Positions 1 through 12,016 of a stretch of DNA of 64,000 nucleotides are shown piece by piece (position 1 is the first letter of the stretch; every line of letters starts with the position of its first letter). The position numbers were made by a program, and so were the translations under genes. The notes beneath the pieces are model-generated. The model worked only from the letters and a program-made list of their open reading frames with translations. It had not been told where the DNA came from and did not search any database. Source of the stretch: Symbiodinium natans (lineage: Eukaryota; Sar; Dinophyceae; Suessiales; Symbiodiniaceae); the NCBI GenBank assembly GCA_905221605.1, contig CAJNDS010002523.1:406501-470500 (forward strand). Direction: 5' to 3'.

Positions 1-1806
1 TTCCGAAAAGTACCCGTCCAGAGGCTGTACCAAATAAAATTTGCAAAATTTTGCTTGGGCAACTTCTTGCGTGGCAATCTTTGGAAGAGATTTTCAGAGT
101 GCCTGGTGGTTTTTCGGTCGCTCTGGTGTGATCGAAGTGGTAAGACCTTTTGCTGGCAAATGTTAAAAGACCTTTTCTTTTGAGGCAAAACTTTTGACTT
201 GTTGCAGTGTCGGGTCAATACCTGGACTTGCAGACACCTCTTTGCCTTCGAAAAAGGATTGTTTTTCACTTGGATCGGATGCCTCAAGACCCCAGCTGAT
301 TTTGATTTGAAAGTTTACACCCAAAAATTGATTCCAAGCCCAATTTTCAAAAAACAGAACCAAAGGCAGTGTGGTCTGGCTTTGTGTCGTTTTTTTTGCT
401 TTGCCAAATATTGACCCTTTCTTTAAGTGCAAAACTTTGACTTGAAGCAGTGTTGGGTCTGGCATTGGACAATTGGTTGTTTTGAATTTGGATTGGATGG
501 CTTAAGACCTGGCTTTTTAACAATTTTTGAAATAAGGCCAAAGTGGTGCCAAGTGTGTTTTCAGCTTCTTGATCTTTAAAAAATTTGCACCAAAAGTTTG
601 GTTCGAAGACAATTTTGAAAAGAAAAGGGTTCCAAAAAAAGAGCCTCCACAGTATTACCAGAATGTGAATAAGTGCGAGCAAAGCAAGCAAAACACTAGA
701 GTAAATTCAACAAATTTAACGATCAAGTGTTGATTTTGAGGGTTTTTTTTGAACATTTTCGGAGACTTCAGAAATTTTGAAAATTCGTTGAATAAGGGAA
801 GAATTGCAGCACCCAGCCTGAAGAAAGCAGAGTTTCTTCTGCTCAATCTGTCAAATTTCAGTGTGCCTTGAATTTCTGTTTGGCCATTTTAAGGCTGGGC
901 AACTCTTAAGTTGTTCTGGCCATGAATGAGAAGAGGTCAGTGTGATTGTTTTTTTCAATGTTGGCAAGAACTGCAAAACATTGGTTTTTCTTTTTAAACT
1001 TTGGAGAAATCGAGAAAACACTGGAAAGAAGTCAGAGTTATGAAACTTAGACAACTTTCTTCAAATTCAGTAGCAGACATGCACAGCAACACTTTTTGTT
1101 TTTTCAGTTCAAATTGCCTTTGCTCGTCTGAACAGAATTTTTCTTTTTGCTCAATGTTTTCTTTGTTTTTTGTCGGAATGATCTCTTGGTTGAATTGCAA
1201 GCTCAGAAAGAGAGTTTCGAGAAACCTGAACCAAAAAACACAAGCAGATCGTTCAGCAAGTGCTTTGGTGAGTGCTGTCAGCCTGGTAATCTGTGAAAAA
1301 TTGCAATCGGAACTTAAGAGATCCATAAGAATGTGCATTTTGTGGTTTCGGCTGTTTTCTGAGTGTGCATGTGCAAGAGTGTTGTGGTTGCAAAGTGTTG
1401 GTTTGCGGGTGCATGTCTTTGGCTTCAGTGTGCAAGGAAAGTTTCAGTGTGTGGGTAAAGGGTGGTAACGCATGGAGTCTCAGAAGTGACACCAAATTGA
1501 AAAAACAGTGACCTTGCAGTGGTGTCTGTGTGTGTTTACCTCGTTTTTTCAGTGTGAATGGGTGTGTTGTGGTTTTCGGCGTTTTGGCAGAGTCGTGTGT
1601 GTCATGGAGTGTGTGCTGTGTGTCATTATGTGGGTGCAAAGTGGCTTTTGTGGGTGGTGTGCGTTTGCGTGTATGTCGGCTGGGTTCTGCTGGCTGTTCA
1701 AGTGTGGAAGTGTGTGGGTGGTGAAAGGTGTGTGGATTTGGAGACACAAAAAGAGGGCAAGAAATCAACTCCAAAAGGTAGGGAAGCCGAAGGGACCTCC
1801 ACAGTG
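1..1806. repeat. Dispersed repeat, copy I (uninterrupted)
   Basis: Positions 1-792 recur at 2873-3628 (offset 2872) and positions 793-1806 recur at 13020-14034, with only single-base differences seen by eye plus one 38-bp block (712-749) that is absent from the second copy. The similarity stops at about 1806, where this copy reads GTGCGAGAAAG and the other reads GTAAAAAGGC. The sequence is T-rich and GTGTG-rich; its reading frames are short, overlapping and on both strands, so I read it as non-coding repeat. Its left end lies outside the window. Confidence 0.85.
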
Positions 1807-2872
1807 CGAGAAAGATCACACGCGAACAATGCAAGAGTGCTTTGTCTTGAATGCCAGCTAAAGACAAGTTTAGCAAAGCCAAGAACACGCGTATCGACGG
1901 CGTTTTTTGTTTTCTTGAGTGTTGATGCAAACAGTATCGAATGGAAAAAATCTTGTTTGTCTGTGAGTTGATTTCAATTATTATTGAACTCAAATGGGTT
2001 CCAAAAGCAGCTCAATTCTGGGCACCGAAAACGGGCCCTAGATTTTGGATTTCCTGTGTGAACATACAAGGCCACCCAGGTGGAGCCTCAAATTGGAACC
2101 CAAGTTTAGGAGCCATTTTTGGGCCCAGTTGCGGCGTTTTTTTCACACACGGGAAGCCAGATCTGGCTTTCACAGCTCCTCGTTGCGAGTAAAACAAATA
2201 AGCCTCTCAGTCGGTTCCAGTCTAAGTTTTGTGTCAGTCTTCCCCCAAAATTAGAACAGCAGGCAGCAAGGCGGCAAAGTGTGAACTTGTTTGGCACCGG
2301 AACTTTCTCTAACTGTGGAGGTCACTGGAGCTTCCCTACCTTTTCGATCAATTTTGCTGCCCCTCATCTTGGGTTTCAGATTCTCCAGGTTTTGGTGCAA
2401 GGCCTGAAGGCAGAAGAGAAGAAAAGAAGGGTGCAGAGTCAACATCGGTGGAAACTGCAGCTTGGAAAAGTTCAATGCTTTTGAAACAAGTGTTTTTGAA
2501 AGCCTCTGACAGTGCCGTTTGGACAGAAATCAACTGCAGGACAAGACGAGTTCAACTGTGGTGTTGATGCCGCAATGTTGCGCGCGACGCCCAAACCCAA
2601 CCGTTCGAAATTTGCAAAGTGTCTTACCAAAATGTGAATAAGTGCGAGCGCAGCGAGCGAAACACCGGAGTGTATTCAACACAGAAACTTACTAAAGTGC
2701 TGTTTTTGATGAGTTTTGAACATTTTTGGACAACCCACAAATTTTTTAGGTTTTGTTTGTTAATTTGATTCCAGTCGCAATCATTCCTCGAACTTGCCGG
2801 TTGCAACTTTTGCAAGGCGTGACCTCTGGGGGTGGCAACCTTTCAGAAGGGTTGACCCCAAAGAAACACTAT
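1807..2872. other. Spacer between repeat copies I and II
   Basis: No gene recognised. Around 2625-2750 there is a clearly diverged version of 640-760 (shared GTGAATAAGTGCGAGC core and following text), so this stretch probably belongs to the same repeat family, an older unit between the two young copies. Confidence 0.5.
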
Positions 2873-3628
2873 TTCCGAAAAGTACCAGTCCAGAGGCTGT
2901 ACCAAATAAAATTTGCAAAATTTTGCTTGGGCAACTTCTTGCGTGGCAATCTTTGGAAGAGATTTTCAGAGTGCCTGGTGGTTTTTCGGTCGCTCTGGTG
3001 TGATCGAAGTGGTAAGACCTTTTGCTGGCAAATGTTAAAAGACCTTTTCTTTTGAGGCAAAACTTTTGACTTGTTGCAGTGTCGGGTCAATACCTGGACT
3101 TGCAGACACCTCTTTGCCTTCGAAAAAGGATTGTTTTTCACTTGGATCGGATGCCTCAAGACCCCAGCTGATTTTGATTTGAAAGTTTACACCCAAAAAT
3201 TGATTCCAAGCCCAATTTTCAAAAAACAGAACCAAAGGCAGTGTGGTCTGGCTTTGTGTCGTTTTTTTTGCTTTGCCAAATATTGACCCTTTCTTTAAGT
3301 GCAAAACTTTGACTTGAAGCAGTGTTGGGTCTGGCATTGGACAATTGGTTGTTTTGAATTTGGATTGGATGGCTTAAGACCTGGCTTTTTAACAATTTTT
3401 GAAATAAGGCCAAAGTGGTGCCAAGTGTGTTTTCAGCTTCTTGATCTTTAAAAAATTTGCACCAAAAGTTTGGTTCGAAGACAATTTTGAAAAGAAAAGG
3501 GTTCCAAAAAAAGAGCCTCCACAGTATTACCAGAATGTGAATAAGTGCGAGCAAAGCAAGCAAAACACTAGAGTAAATTCAACTGAACATTTTCGGAGAC
3601 TTCAGAAATTTTGAAAATTCGTTGAATA
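2873..3628. repeat. Dispersed repeat, copy II, left part
   Basis: Near-identical to 1-794, lacking the 38-bp block found at 712-749 of copy I. The match ends at the TA at 3627-3628 and the continuation of copy II is found 9.4 kb away at 13020. This shows the intervening DNA arrived after the repeat was duplicated. Confidence 0.85.
3627..3628. other. Target-site duplication TA, left
   Basis: Last two bases shared with copy I of the host repeat before the insertion begins; the matching TA is at 13020-13021 and the single TA of the empty site is at 793-794. Confidence 0.75.
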
Positions 3629-3650
3629 CAGCAGCGGTAACCCGCAACAT
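3629..3650 (+). repeat. Left imperfect terminal inverted repeat
   Basis: Begins CAGCAGCGG immediately inside the TA. Compared with the reverse complement of 12998-13019 it matches at 14 of 22 positions without gaps, with the run GCAACAT in register. Confidence 0.5.
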
Positions 3651-5168
3651 ACTTGGAAATACCTGGCTTTCCTGCACCCCAAACTGGGGCCGCTGGTAAG
3701 GCACCGTGGAACAACGACAGTTGAGATCTGGCCAACCACCATCTTGCCGCCGGCCTTAAGATGACAGAGTCCCCCTCCAGAGACCTCCCTTACCAGTTTG
3801 GGCAAGTGCCCACCCTTCAACAGCGGAAATCTGGCCAAACGCCGTCTTGCAGCGACTTGGCACGACCTTCTGCGTCGGTGCAAAAGGAACGTCAAAGTAA
3901 CCTGGACCTTGGAGCTGGAACACGCCCAGGGTAACCCGCACATGAGCGTCCCGACGCCGAGCGGACAGCCTGTGCGCCGGTGAAAGCTTCCCAAGGCGCA
4001 GCATCATCGGCAAAAAAAGGGGGAGGGGTGCACGAGCAAGATGAACACCGTCCTGAGCCACGGCGGATAGGAGCAAAAAAAGGGGAGAGGGGTTTGAGCA
4101 ATGGTGAGCATCAGCAAACAAAAAGGAGGGGCGTCAGGTACTTGCAGGCAAAGCCGCTTCCCCTAGCCCCTTGAGCCCTAAAGTCTTCTTCTGGTGTCTT
4201 CTTCTGGGGGACAACCGGGCAGTGGAAAGATGAACACTCTTGCACGCAACAGGCTGTCTGTGACACTGTGCTAGGTGTGCCAGAAGCGGCGTGAAGCCAA
4301 CTGGACGCGTAAAAGCCAGACAGCTATCGAGCTTGCAACATGCCTTTTTCGAGACGATGGTGCTCAAGCCTGTGCACGTTTGAACGCAACAGCTGGCATC
4401 TGTCAGAAGCATGGAAGCTGCCCGCGTACTGTCAACCACAAACCACTGGAACATGTGTACAATTGGCATGCGCCTTCACAGCAATCTGATGTACTCAGGC
4501 TTATGGAAGACATAGCTGACAGCTTCGGAAGAAAGGATGCAGGACATGTGAACGATGCACAGGACGGAGAGCAACAAGTCTGGAAATCCAAGGTTGTCGC
4601 CTGCCTGTTGCCTGGATTTGGCGTGCACCCGATGGCAAGCAGCAGTTTTCCTGTCGCACATCAGTTGAGCCCGACTTGGCTGGGCATGACAAGCCAGAGC
4701 ATGCGGGCATTCGCAGGCCTCAGCACACGCGCGGCCGCGGCCCGCCCTCCCGCCCAAGCCCCCTCCCACCGCCCTACATGCTTGAAAAAAAGCGGGCGCG
4801 GTTCAAAGCAAGCTCAATAATCAGAAAACATGTCAAAAATCATGCAACTCCAAACAAGCGAAAAACACAACAAAACACTGCAACTGTTGGTGATATCTAG
4901 GTAGTTTGACATGCCCGAGCCGTTCAGAACGAAGGACAACACTTCCAAAACATTGTTGCATGTGGAAAAAGCCTTTGTCTGCTCCAACTTGAAAGGAAAA
5001 ACAGTTATTTGTATTTTTCAATCGGTTCTTGAGCCAGAGCTGCCTCCTGGCGTCCATTTCTGCCCCCAAAAGCGGCTTGCCCAAAAATGGTTGCAGAGTC
5101 TTCCCCTATCATTGTATGGCTTCGTGGTTTAGGCACAGAGCACCGACAGAGTTCCGGCTTCTTGGCTT
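3651..5168. other. Left arm of the insertion, no recognised gene
   Basis: Two similar purine-rich blocks lie near 3999-4040 and 4066-4130 (A-run followed by GGGGAG-type runs, each next to a GAGCA motif), related in style to 7495-7585. An open frame on + from 4275 to 4820 (181 codons, no ATG at its start) shows no motif I know. 4830-5168 is the downstream side of the minus-strand Rep-like gene. Confidence 0.4.
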
Positions 5169-6847
5169 TCACGTCTCATACAGCGGCTGCTTGCAGTCTA
5201 TACAGATTGAATTACCTTCGAGCCACTCGCGCTCCTCGCTCTGCAACTCCTCCAGCTCACGCAGCCAAGAGTTCGACGTCAGAATCATAGCGACGTTGTA
5301 GACATACACACTGTAGGTGAACAGATTTGTTCCAGAGTGGGCGAGCGTAACCTCTTCTGTGGACCCCTGAAACAGGCGACGATTGCGCAAAACCATGTCC
5401 GCGGAACCTTCATCATACAAGATGGCGCGGTGGACCAGAGGGTTGAAGCCACGCAAGTCAGGCTGACTCACGCCACAGCAGTTGAGCTCTAGTGTCTGGC
5501 GATGACCGAAGAGGCTGCGAGCATAGATTGTTTTACCAAGTCGCGTGGGACCAGTTAAAACAAGGAAGCTCCTTCGGAACATGGGGCGGGCGAACTGTGG
5601 CAAGAAGTCGCGCTGGACCTGCTCCAGCACAACGGCTGTCTTCATGAGGGGCTGAAGGTCCAGGAGCGCTTGCGCCTTGCGCGCTGCAACGGCCTCTGTC
5701 TGCATGCACTGTGCATGGAACTTCATGTTGTCGAAATAGGCTTTCACGTGCTTCTTGCAGCGCAGGTACTCCTTCTCCGCAACCTGCTCCGTAATTTTAC
5801 AGGCCTGCCATAAATTGGTAATCCAATCCGGCGCAATTGGAAAGGTGGTGAAGGCAGGAGCTGTCGTCGTCATATGAATGGAGCCAATCTTCGGAACCTG
5901 TAAATAATAATGCCCCTGATCGTATGCCTTTCGGCAAGCTTTTCCACGGGCTTGCTTGCACTCCACAGACTGATGCGGAACGGCACCACGAAACAACAGA
6001 CTGGGCTTCGGCAGAGTCACCGTCTGTCCTTACTTTTACCCCACAAAACTACCGGCAAGGACCCAGGAGGAACGCCCGAATCGATATCGGGCGTGAGGTG
6101 TCACCGGCAAAGCCAGCGGCGGTGGAAACAGTGGGTCATGTTCACATCAACCCTTTGAAACAGGGCACCTAATTAGCTAACTGCACCGGCGACCGCAAAA
6201 CCGAGCCAGGACGCAGAACATAACCAACTAACCTGCGCCAAGCATCTCGAGTCAAACATCAGATGAAAGTGGATGCTGGGCACCAGCTTCTCCAGACTCA
6301 CAGCGGTGTGCAGCTCACACGCAAGAGTCATACGATCCAGCTTGCTTTGCCGTAGCTGCTGCGCAAAGCGTTGGAACTCATCCCAAAGGCTTGCAACCTC
6401 GACATTGTCCTGCAAGAGGCGACAGATATCGGCAATCCGCGACTCCCCTTCTGCCAACATTGCACTTGCCCCGGCATCTGTAATCCTGGACCAGGAGCCA
6501 GAGTATCTGAACATCGTGCCACTGCCGCGGTAGGAAGGCAGCGGTTGCTCATTCAAGACTATGGGGGGTTCTGCGTGCCAGGAGGCAAGCAAAGCTCTTG
6601 CTGCAGCCATGAGATGAGCAGGCACTTGGCCCAGCATGGCCTGTAGAACTGGAACCTTGTCTATGCTGGTAAACTCCACTCGCAGGACATTGCGCCTCTC
6701 ATGACCATGTGAGCCTTCCTCGACCATTCTCCTCGCAACCCACGTGTCTCGGACAAGGGTCTGGAGCTGGGTCCGTGTTTGCCTGCTGTTTTCTCCCTCC
6801 GGCGGACTCTGCTTGCCCTGCAAACGACGACGTTTTGCGGGCAACAT
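5169..6847 (-). CDS. Rep-like protein: HUH-type motif plus superfamily 3 helicase
   Basis: Two minus-strand frames appear to be one gene. The 5' frame (6847 to 6173, 224 codons) starts with a basic PAKRRRL stretch that could be a nuclear signal and reaches SIHFHLMFD, which fits the His-hydrophobic-His motif of rolling-circle Rep nucleases. The 3' frame (6020 to 5169, 283 codons) opens with a Tyr-containing segment (DQGHYYLQVPKIGS) in the place of the catalytic-Tyr motif and continues into a superfamily 3 helicase: Walker A GPTRLGKT, Walker B-like ILYDEGSAD, and motif C-like ILTSNSW. About 150 bp with stops separates the frames. A GT donor near 6228 suggests an intron, but decay is possible. 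The order nuclease-helicase is that of CRESS-DNA Rep proteins. Whether it is active, domesticated or a fossil cannot be told from this sequence. The helicase call is firm; the HUH and Tyr assignments are weaker. Confidence 0.7.
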
Positions 6848-6875
6848 GGCTCAGGCAAAATGCCCGGATTTACAT

Positions 6876-7067
6876 GCACGGCACGTGCCAATTAGAGACA
6901 GGCAGTCACGCTTCTGTCAGATTCCCACGCAGTTACACAAACCATACGGCGCTCCCGTTTAGTTAGAGGGTTTGTGGGAAAGAGTCACCTGCACGGTACG
7001 TACCAGTAGAAGCAGGAACTCACGCTTGTGTCAGATTCCCCTGCAGTTACGCAAACCATGTGGTGCT
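6876..7067. repeat. Duplicated block of about 80 bp upstream of the Rep-like gene
   Basis: 6876-6954 and 6991-7067 are diverged direct copies, sharing GCACGG(C/T)ACGT, TCACGCTT, TGTCAGATTCCC, GCAGTTAC and CAAACCAT in the same order. They start about 30 bp upstream of the first codon of the minus-strand Rep-like gene. Rep proteins often bind short direct repeats (iterons) near their origin, so this is a candidate origin or promoter region; that role is inference. Confidence 0.6.
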
Positions 7068-7693
7068 CATGAAAAGTGGTGAGCTCTTTGGTGAGAGGCA
7101 CTGAAGCTCACTGTCCAAGCCTGCGAAACGCTGCGCAGGAACGTGACAGGACCCAATGTCTACCTTCTCTCATTGCAGAAACCATTACCGCAGGACCGCA
7201 CAGGACAAGCCACGTACGAGAACTGCAAGATGACACGCGTGGTCCTGCAAAACCGTTGTGGGACAATAGAATTATTAGTCCAAAAAACGGATTTGCAGGA
7301 CCACGGGTTTTCGAGGCCTGCTTTCCCGGAACGTTTCGCGGGGCCGCGTGCCCAGAGCAAGCTTCTAGTGGTCTCCAGGTCTTTGGCCACGAGGTGGTAG
7401 GAGACGAAGGAACGTCCACAATGGGACTGGCTGCCCCGGAACTCCAAGGGAACATCCCTGGGCTGGGTTGTTCGTGGGGTGTGAGCAAAATGAGCACCAG
7501 GGATGCAGCATGAGCATGACAAAGGGGGGCGTTTGAGCAAAACGAGCACCAGGGATATGAGCATGACAAAGGGGGGGGGGGCGTCTGAGCAAAACGAACA
7601 ACATGTATTTCATGTACCTGTTTCTGTACACGTCACGTGCAGAGACGCGCAAAGCACAAGCATTGCGGCGCCATTATGCAGTGGTTTTGCCTC
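7068..7693. other. Spacer within the insertion
   Basis: No gene recognised. 7487-7590 contains two or three copies of a module combining GAGCA(C/T), a G-run and (T/C)GAGCAAAA, echoing 4000-4110 on the other side of the Rep-like gene. Confidence 0.4.
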
Positions 7694-8200
7694 AACCCAA
7701 GAACTTGGCCGAAGCATGCCCATGTTTGTCTCACATCCTTGAGCGGCACTTCGCACGTGTGACGAACATGGAGAAAGGAGAGATTGTGTGAGAGCGATAG
7801 AAAATGCGCCCTGTCCGAACTGCCAGCATGCGTCCCCCCCCGTAGCTATGCTTCTGCTCACCGTCTAGACGTCCTTACCTTCAAAAACTTAGGCCCAAGT
7901 ATGCACATGTTTGTCTCACATCCGTCAGCGGCACTTCACAAACATTGACAAACGAGAGCTTGTGTGAAAGAGAAAGGGAGAGCTAGACAGAATGCGCCCT
8001 CTCCGACGTGGCCAAAATGCCCTTACCGTCGCTATGCTTCTGCTCACCGTCTCCACGTCCTTACCTTCAAAAACTTAGGCGCATGCCCAAGCATGTCCAT
8101 GTTTATCCCACATCCTTGAGCGGCACTTAAGCGCGCGAGATTGTGTGAGAAAACGAGAGCGTGAGAGAGTGTGAAAGAAACTGTGCCCTGCTCTGTAGGA
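7694..8200. repeat. Three diverged tandem units of about 190 bp
   Basis: Units begin near 7694, 7890 and 8080. Each carries GCATG(C/T)CCATGTTT or a close variant, CACATCC, GCGGCACTT, TTGTGTGAGA, a TGCGCCCT-like block and CTGCTCACCGTCT. The third unit runs directly into the satellite. Confidence 0.6.
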
Positions 8201-11200
8201 CCAAAAAGCGAAAACACCCTCCAAAATATAATCAAAACCATACAAAAACAATCAAGTTTGACATGTCGGGCGTAGTGACTTTTAGGGTTTAGGATGGTTG
8301 CCCTGACCCCACAAAAGGAAAACACCTTCAAAATATAGGCAAAACCCATACAAAAACAAGCAGATAGCGAAAACAACACCAGAATCAAGTTTGACATGTC
8401 GTGAATAATCCTGTTGCTGACAGGATGGCCTCCAAATCGGAGCGAATAGAATCTTCAGCTGTATGTCCGAGGGTTGCCTCCCGGATGCCAAAATCGACGG
8501 GCAACATCAGCGTGATTCAGCGTGGCATACACATTTGACAAAGATTGCACAAGTACTGCAAAGGCCTACACGGGCAGGCGTTCGAGCAGATCTGTTGTGA
8601 GGGAACGGACTGGGGCCGGGGCGTGTGCACATTTTTCGCAGAGGTCGAAGCCGCTGTTGCTGCATCGAAATGTGACGGTAAAGACCTTCAGCCAACTGGA
8701 CTGGCAAGCGATGGGGGCAGATGGTACTCAATGGTAGCGATGTGTCACGAAGAAAGCGAAAACAACACCAAAATCAAGTTTGACATGTTGGGTGTAGTAA
8801 CTTTTAAGGTTTAGGATGGTTGCCCTGACCCCAAAAAGGAGAACACCTTTAAAAACATAGGCAAAACCATACAAAAACAAGCAGAGAGCAACAGAAACAC
8901 CAAAATCAAGTTTGACATGTCGGGTGTAGTGACTTTTAAGGTTTAGGATGGTTGCCCTGACCCCACAAAAGGAAAACACCTTCAAAATATAGGCAAAACC
9001 CATACAAAAACAAGCAGAGAGCAAAAAAACACCAAAATCAAGTTTGACATGTTGGGTGTAGTAACTTTTAAGGTTTAGGATGGTTGCCCTGACCCCAAAA
9101 AGGAAAACACCCTTAAAAACATAGGCAAAACCATACAAAAACAAGCAGAGAGCAACAGAAACACCAAAATCAAGTTTGACATGTCGGGTGTAGTGACTTT
9201 TAAGGTTTAGGATGGTTGCCCTGACCCCAAAAAAGGAAAACACCTTCAAAATATAGGCAAAACCCATACAAAAACAAGCAGAAAGCGAAAACAACACCAA
9301 AAGCAAGTTTGACATGTCGTGAATAATCCTGTTGCTGACAGGATGGCCTCCAAATCGGAGCGAATAGAATCCTCAGCTGTATGTCCGAGGGTTGCCTCCC
9401 GGATGCCAAAATCGACGGGCAACATCAGCGTGATTCAGCGTGGCATACACATTTGACAAAGATTGCACAAGTACTGCAAAGGCCTACACGGGCAGGCATT
9501 CGAGCAGATCTGTTGTGAGGGAACGGACTGGGGCCGGGGCGTGTGCACATTTTTCGCAGAGGTCGAAGCCGCTGTTGCTGCATCGAAATGTGACGGTAAA
9601 GACCTTCAGCCAACTGGACTGGCAAGCGATGGGGGCAGATGGTACTCAATGGTAGCGATGTGTCACGAAGAAAGCGAAAACAACACCAAAATCAAGTTTG
9701 ACATGTTGGGTGTAGTAACTTTTAAGGTTTAGGATGGTTGCCCTGACCCCAAAAAGGAAAACACCTTTAAAAACATAGGCAAAACCATACAAAAACAAGC
9801 AGAGAGCAACAGAAACACCAAAATCAAGTTTGACATGTCGGGTGTAGTGACTTTTAAGGTTTAGGATGGTTGCCCTGACCCCAAAAAAGGAAAACACCTT
9901 CAAAATATAGGCAAAACCCATACAAAAACAAGCAGATAGCGAAAACAACACCAAAATCAAGTTTGACATGTCGTGAATAATCCTGTTGCTGACAGGATGG
10001 CCTCCAAATCGGAGCGAATAGAATCTTCAGCTGTATGTCCGAGGGTTGCCTCCCGGATGCCAAAATCGACGGGCAACATCAGCGTGATTCAGCGTGGCAT
10101 ACACATTTGACAAAGATTGCACAAGTACTGCAAAGGCCTACACGGGCAGGCATTCGAGCAGATCTGTTGTGAGGGAACGGACTGGGGCCGGGGCGTGTGC
10201 ACATTTTTCGCAGAGGTCGAAGCCGCTGTTGCTGCATCGAAATGTGACGGTAAAGACCTTCAGCCAACTGGACTGGCAAGCGATGGGGGCAGATGGCACT
10301 CAATGGTAGCGATGTGTCACGAAGAAAGCGAAAAACAACACCAAAAATCAAGTTTGACATGTTGGGTGTAGTAACTTTTAAGGTTTAGGATGGTTGCCCT
10401 GACCCCAAAAAGGAAAACACCTTTAAAAACATAGGCAAAACCATACAAAAACAAGCAGAGAGCAACAGAAACACCAAAATCAAGTTTGACATGTCGGGTG
10501 TAGTGACTTTTAAGGTTTAGGATGGTTGCCCTGACCCCACAAAAGGAAAACACCTTCAAAATATAGGCAAAACCCATACAAAAACAAGCAGATAGCAAAA
10601 CAACACCAAAATCAAGTTTGACATGTTGGGTGTAGTAACTTTTAAGGTTTAGGATGGTTGCCCTGACCCCAAAAAGGAAAACACCTTTAAAAACATAGGC
10701 AAAACCATACAAAAACAAGCAGAGAGCAACAGAAACACCAAAATCAAGTTTGACATGTCGGGTGTAGTGACTTTTAAGGTTTAGGATGGTTGCCCTGACC
10801 CCAAAAAAGGAAAACACCTTCAAAATATAGGCAAAACCCATACAAAAACAAGCAGATAGCGAAAACAACACCAAAATCAAGTTTGACATGTCGTGAATAA
10901 TCCTGTTGCTGACAGGATGGCCTCCAAATCGGAGCGAATAGAATCTTCAGCTGTATGTCCGAGGGTTGCCTCCCAGATGCCAAAATCGACGCATCAGCGT
11001 GATTCAGCGTGGCATACACATTTGACAAAGATTGCACAAGTACTGCAAAGGCCTACACGGGCAGGCATTCGAGCAGATCTGTTGTGAGGGAACGGACTGA
11101 GGCCGGGACGTGTGCACATTTTTCGCAGAGGTCGAAGCCGCTGTTGCTGCATCGAAATGTGACGGTAAAGACCTTCAGGCAACTGGACTGGCAAGCGATG

Positions 11201-11890
11201 GGGGCAGATGGTACTCAATGGTAGCGATGTGTCACGAAGAAAGCGAAAACAACACCAAAATCAAGTTTGACATGTTGGGTGTAGTAACTTTTAAGGTTTA
11301 GGATGGCTGCCCTGACCCCAAAAAGGAAAACACCTTTAAAAACATAGGCAAAACCATACAAAAACAAGCAGAGAGCAACAGAAACACCAAAATCAAGTTT
11401 GACATGTCGGGCGTAGTGACTTTTAAGGTTTAGGATGGTTGCCCTGACCCCAAAAAAGGAAAACACCTTCAAAATATAGGCAAAACCCATACAAAAACAA
11501 GCAGATAGCGAAAACAACACCAAAATCAAGTTTGACATGTCGTGAATAATCCTGTTGCTGACAGGATGGCCTCCAAATCGGAGCGAATAGAATCTTCAGC
11601 TGTATGTCCGAGGGTTGCCTCCCGGATGCCAAAATCGACGGGCAACATCAGCGTGATTCAGCGTGGCATACACATTTGACAAAGATTGCACAAGTACTGC
11701 AAAGGCCTACACGGGCAGGCATTCGAGCAGATCTGTTGTGAGGGAACGGACTGGGGCCGGGGCGTGTGCACATTTTTCGCAGAGGTCGAAGCCGCTGTTG
11801 CTGCATCGAAATGTGACGGTAAAGACCTTCAGCCAACTGGACTGGCAAGCGATGGGGGCAGATGGTACTCAATGGTAGCGATGTGTCACG
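8201..11890. repeat. Higher-order satellite: 132-bp A monomers and a 370-bp B block in the order B-A4-B-A2, twice
   Basis: Monomer A (132 bp, one 133) contains AAATCAAGTTTGACATGT at 8771, 8903, 9035, 9167 and onward, and alternates between a TTGGGTGTAGTAAC and a TCGGGTGTAGTGAC form. Block B (about 370 bp) starts CGTGAATAATCCTGTTGCTG at about 8399, 9317, 9971, 10886 and 11540. Between B blocks lie 4, 2, 4 and 2 A monomers, so the full unit is about 1,570 bp and occurs twice, followed by a terminal B. B copies are almost identical; the fourth has small deletions. Because 132 is a multiple of three, frames stay open on the minus strand through the A monomers, but stops and substitutions in single B copies argue against coding. 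Confidence 0.9.
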
Positions 11891-12016
11891 ATGATGCATC
11901 TAGAAACCAAATGTCATGGCAGAAGCCCGGACGGCTTGCGGGACTTGGCAAAGACTCTTCCCATTGCAACTGGCCTGCGAACATGATCTGCCAAGCGCAT
12001 CTTTGAAAGTCGTGGC
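11891..12016. other. Junction between satellite and right arm
   Basis: The last B block stops at GATGTGTCACGA; the following sequence is unique in the window. Confidence 0.5.

Noticed and set aside
8279-8293. TTTTAGGGTTTAGG as telomere repeat
   Set aside because: It is a single-copy variant of the satellite text TTTTAAGGTTTAGG, not a telomere tract.
8728-9315. Hydrophobic repeat protein on the minus strand within the satellite, with similar frames in each super-unit
   Set aside because: The 132-bp period keeps the frame open by itself; B copies contain a nonsense change (TGG to TGA near 11100) and mixed substitutions, so no coding constraint is visible.
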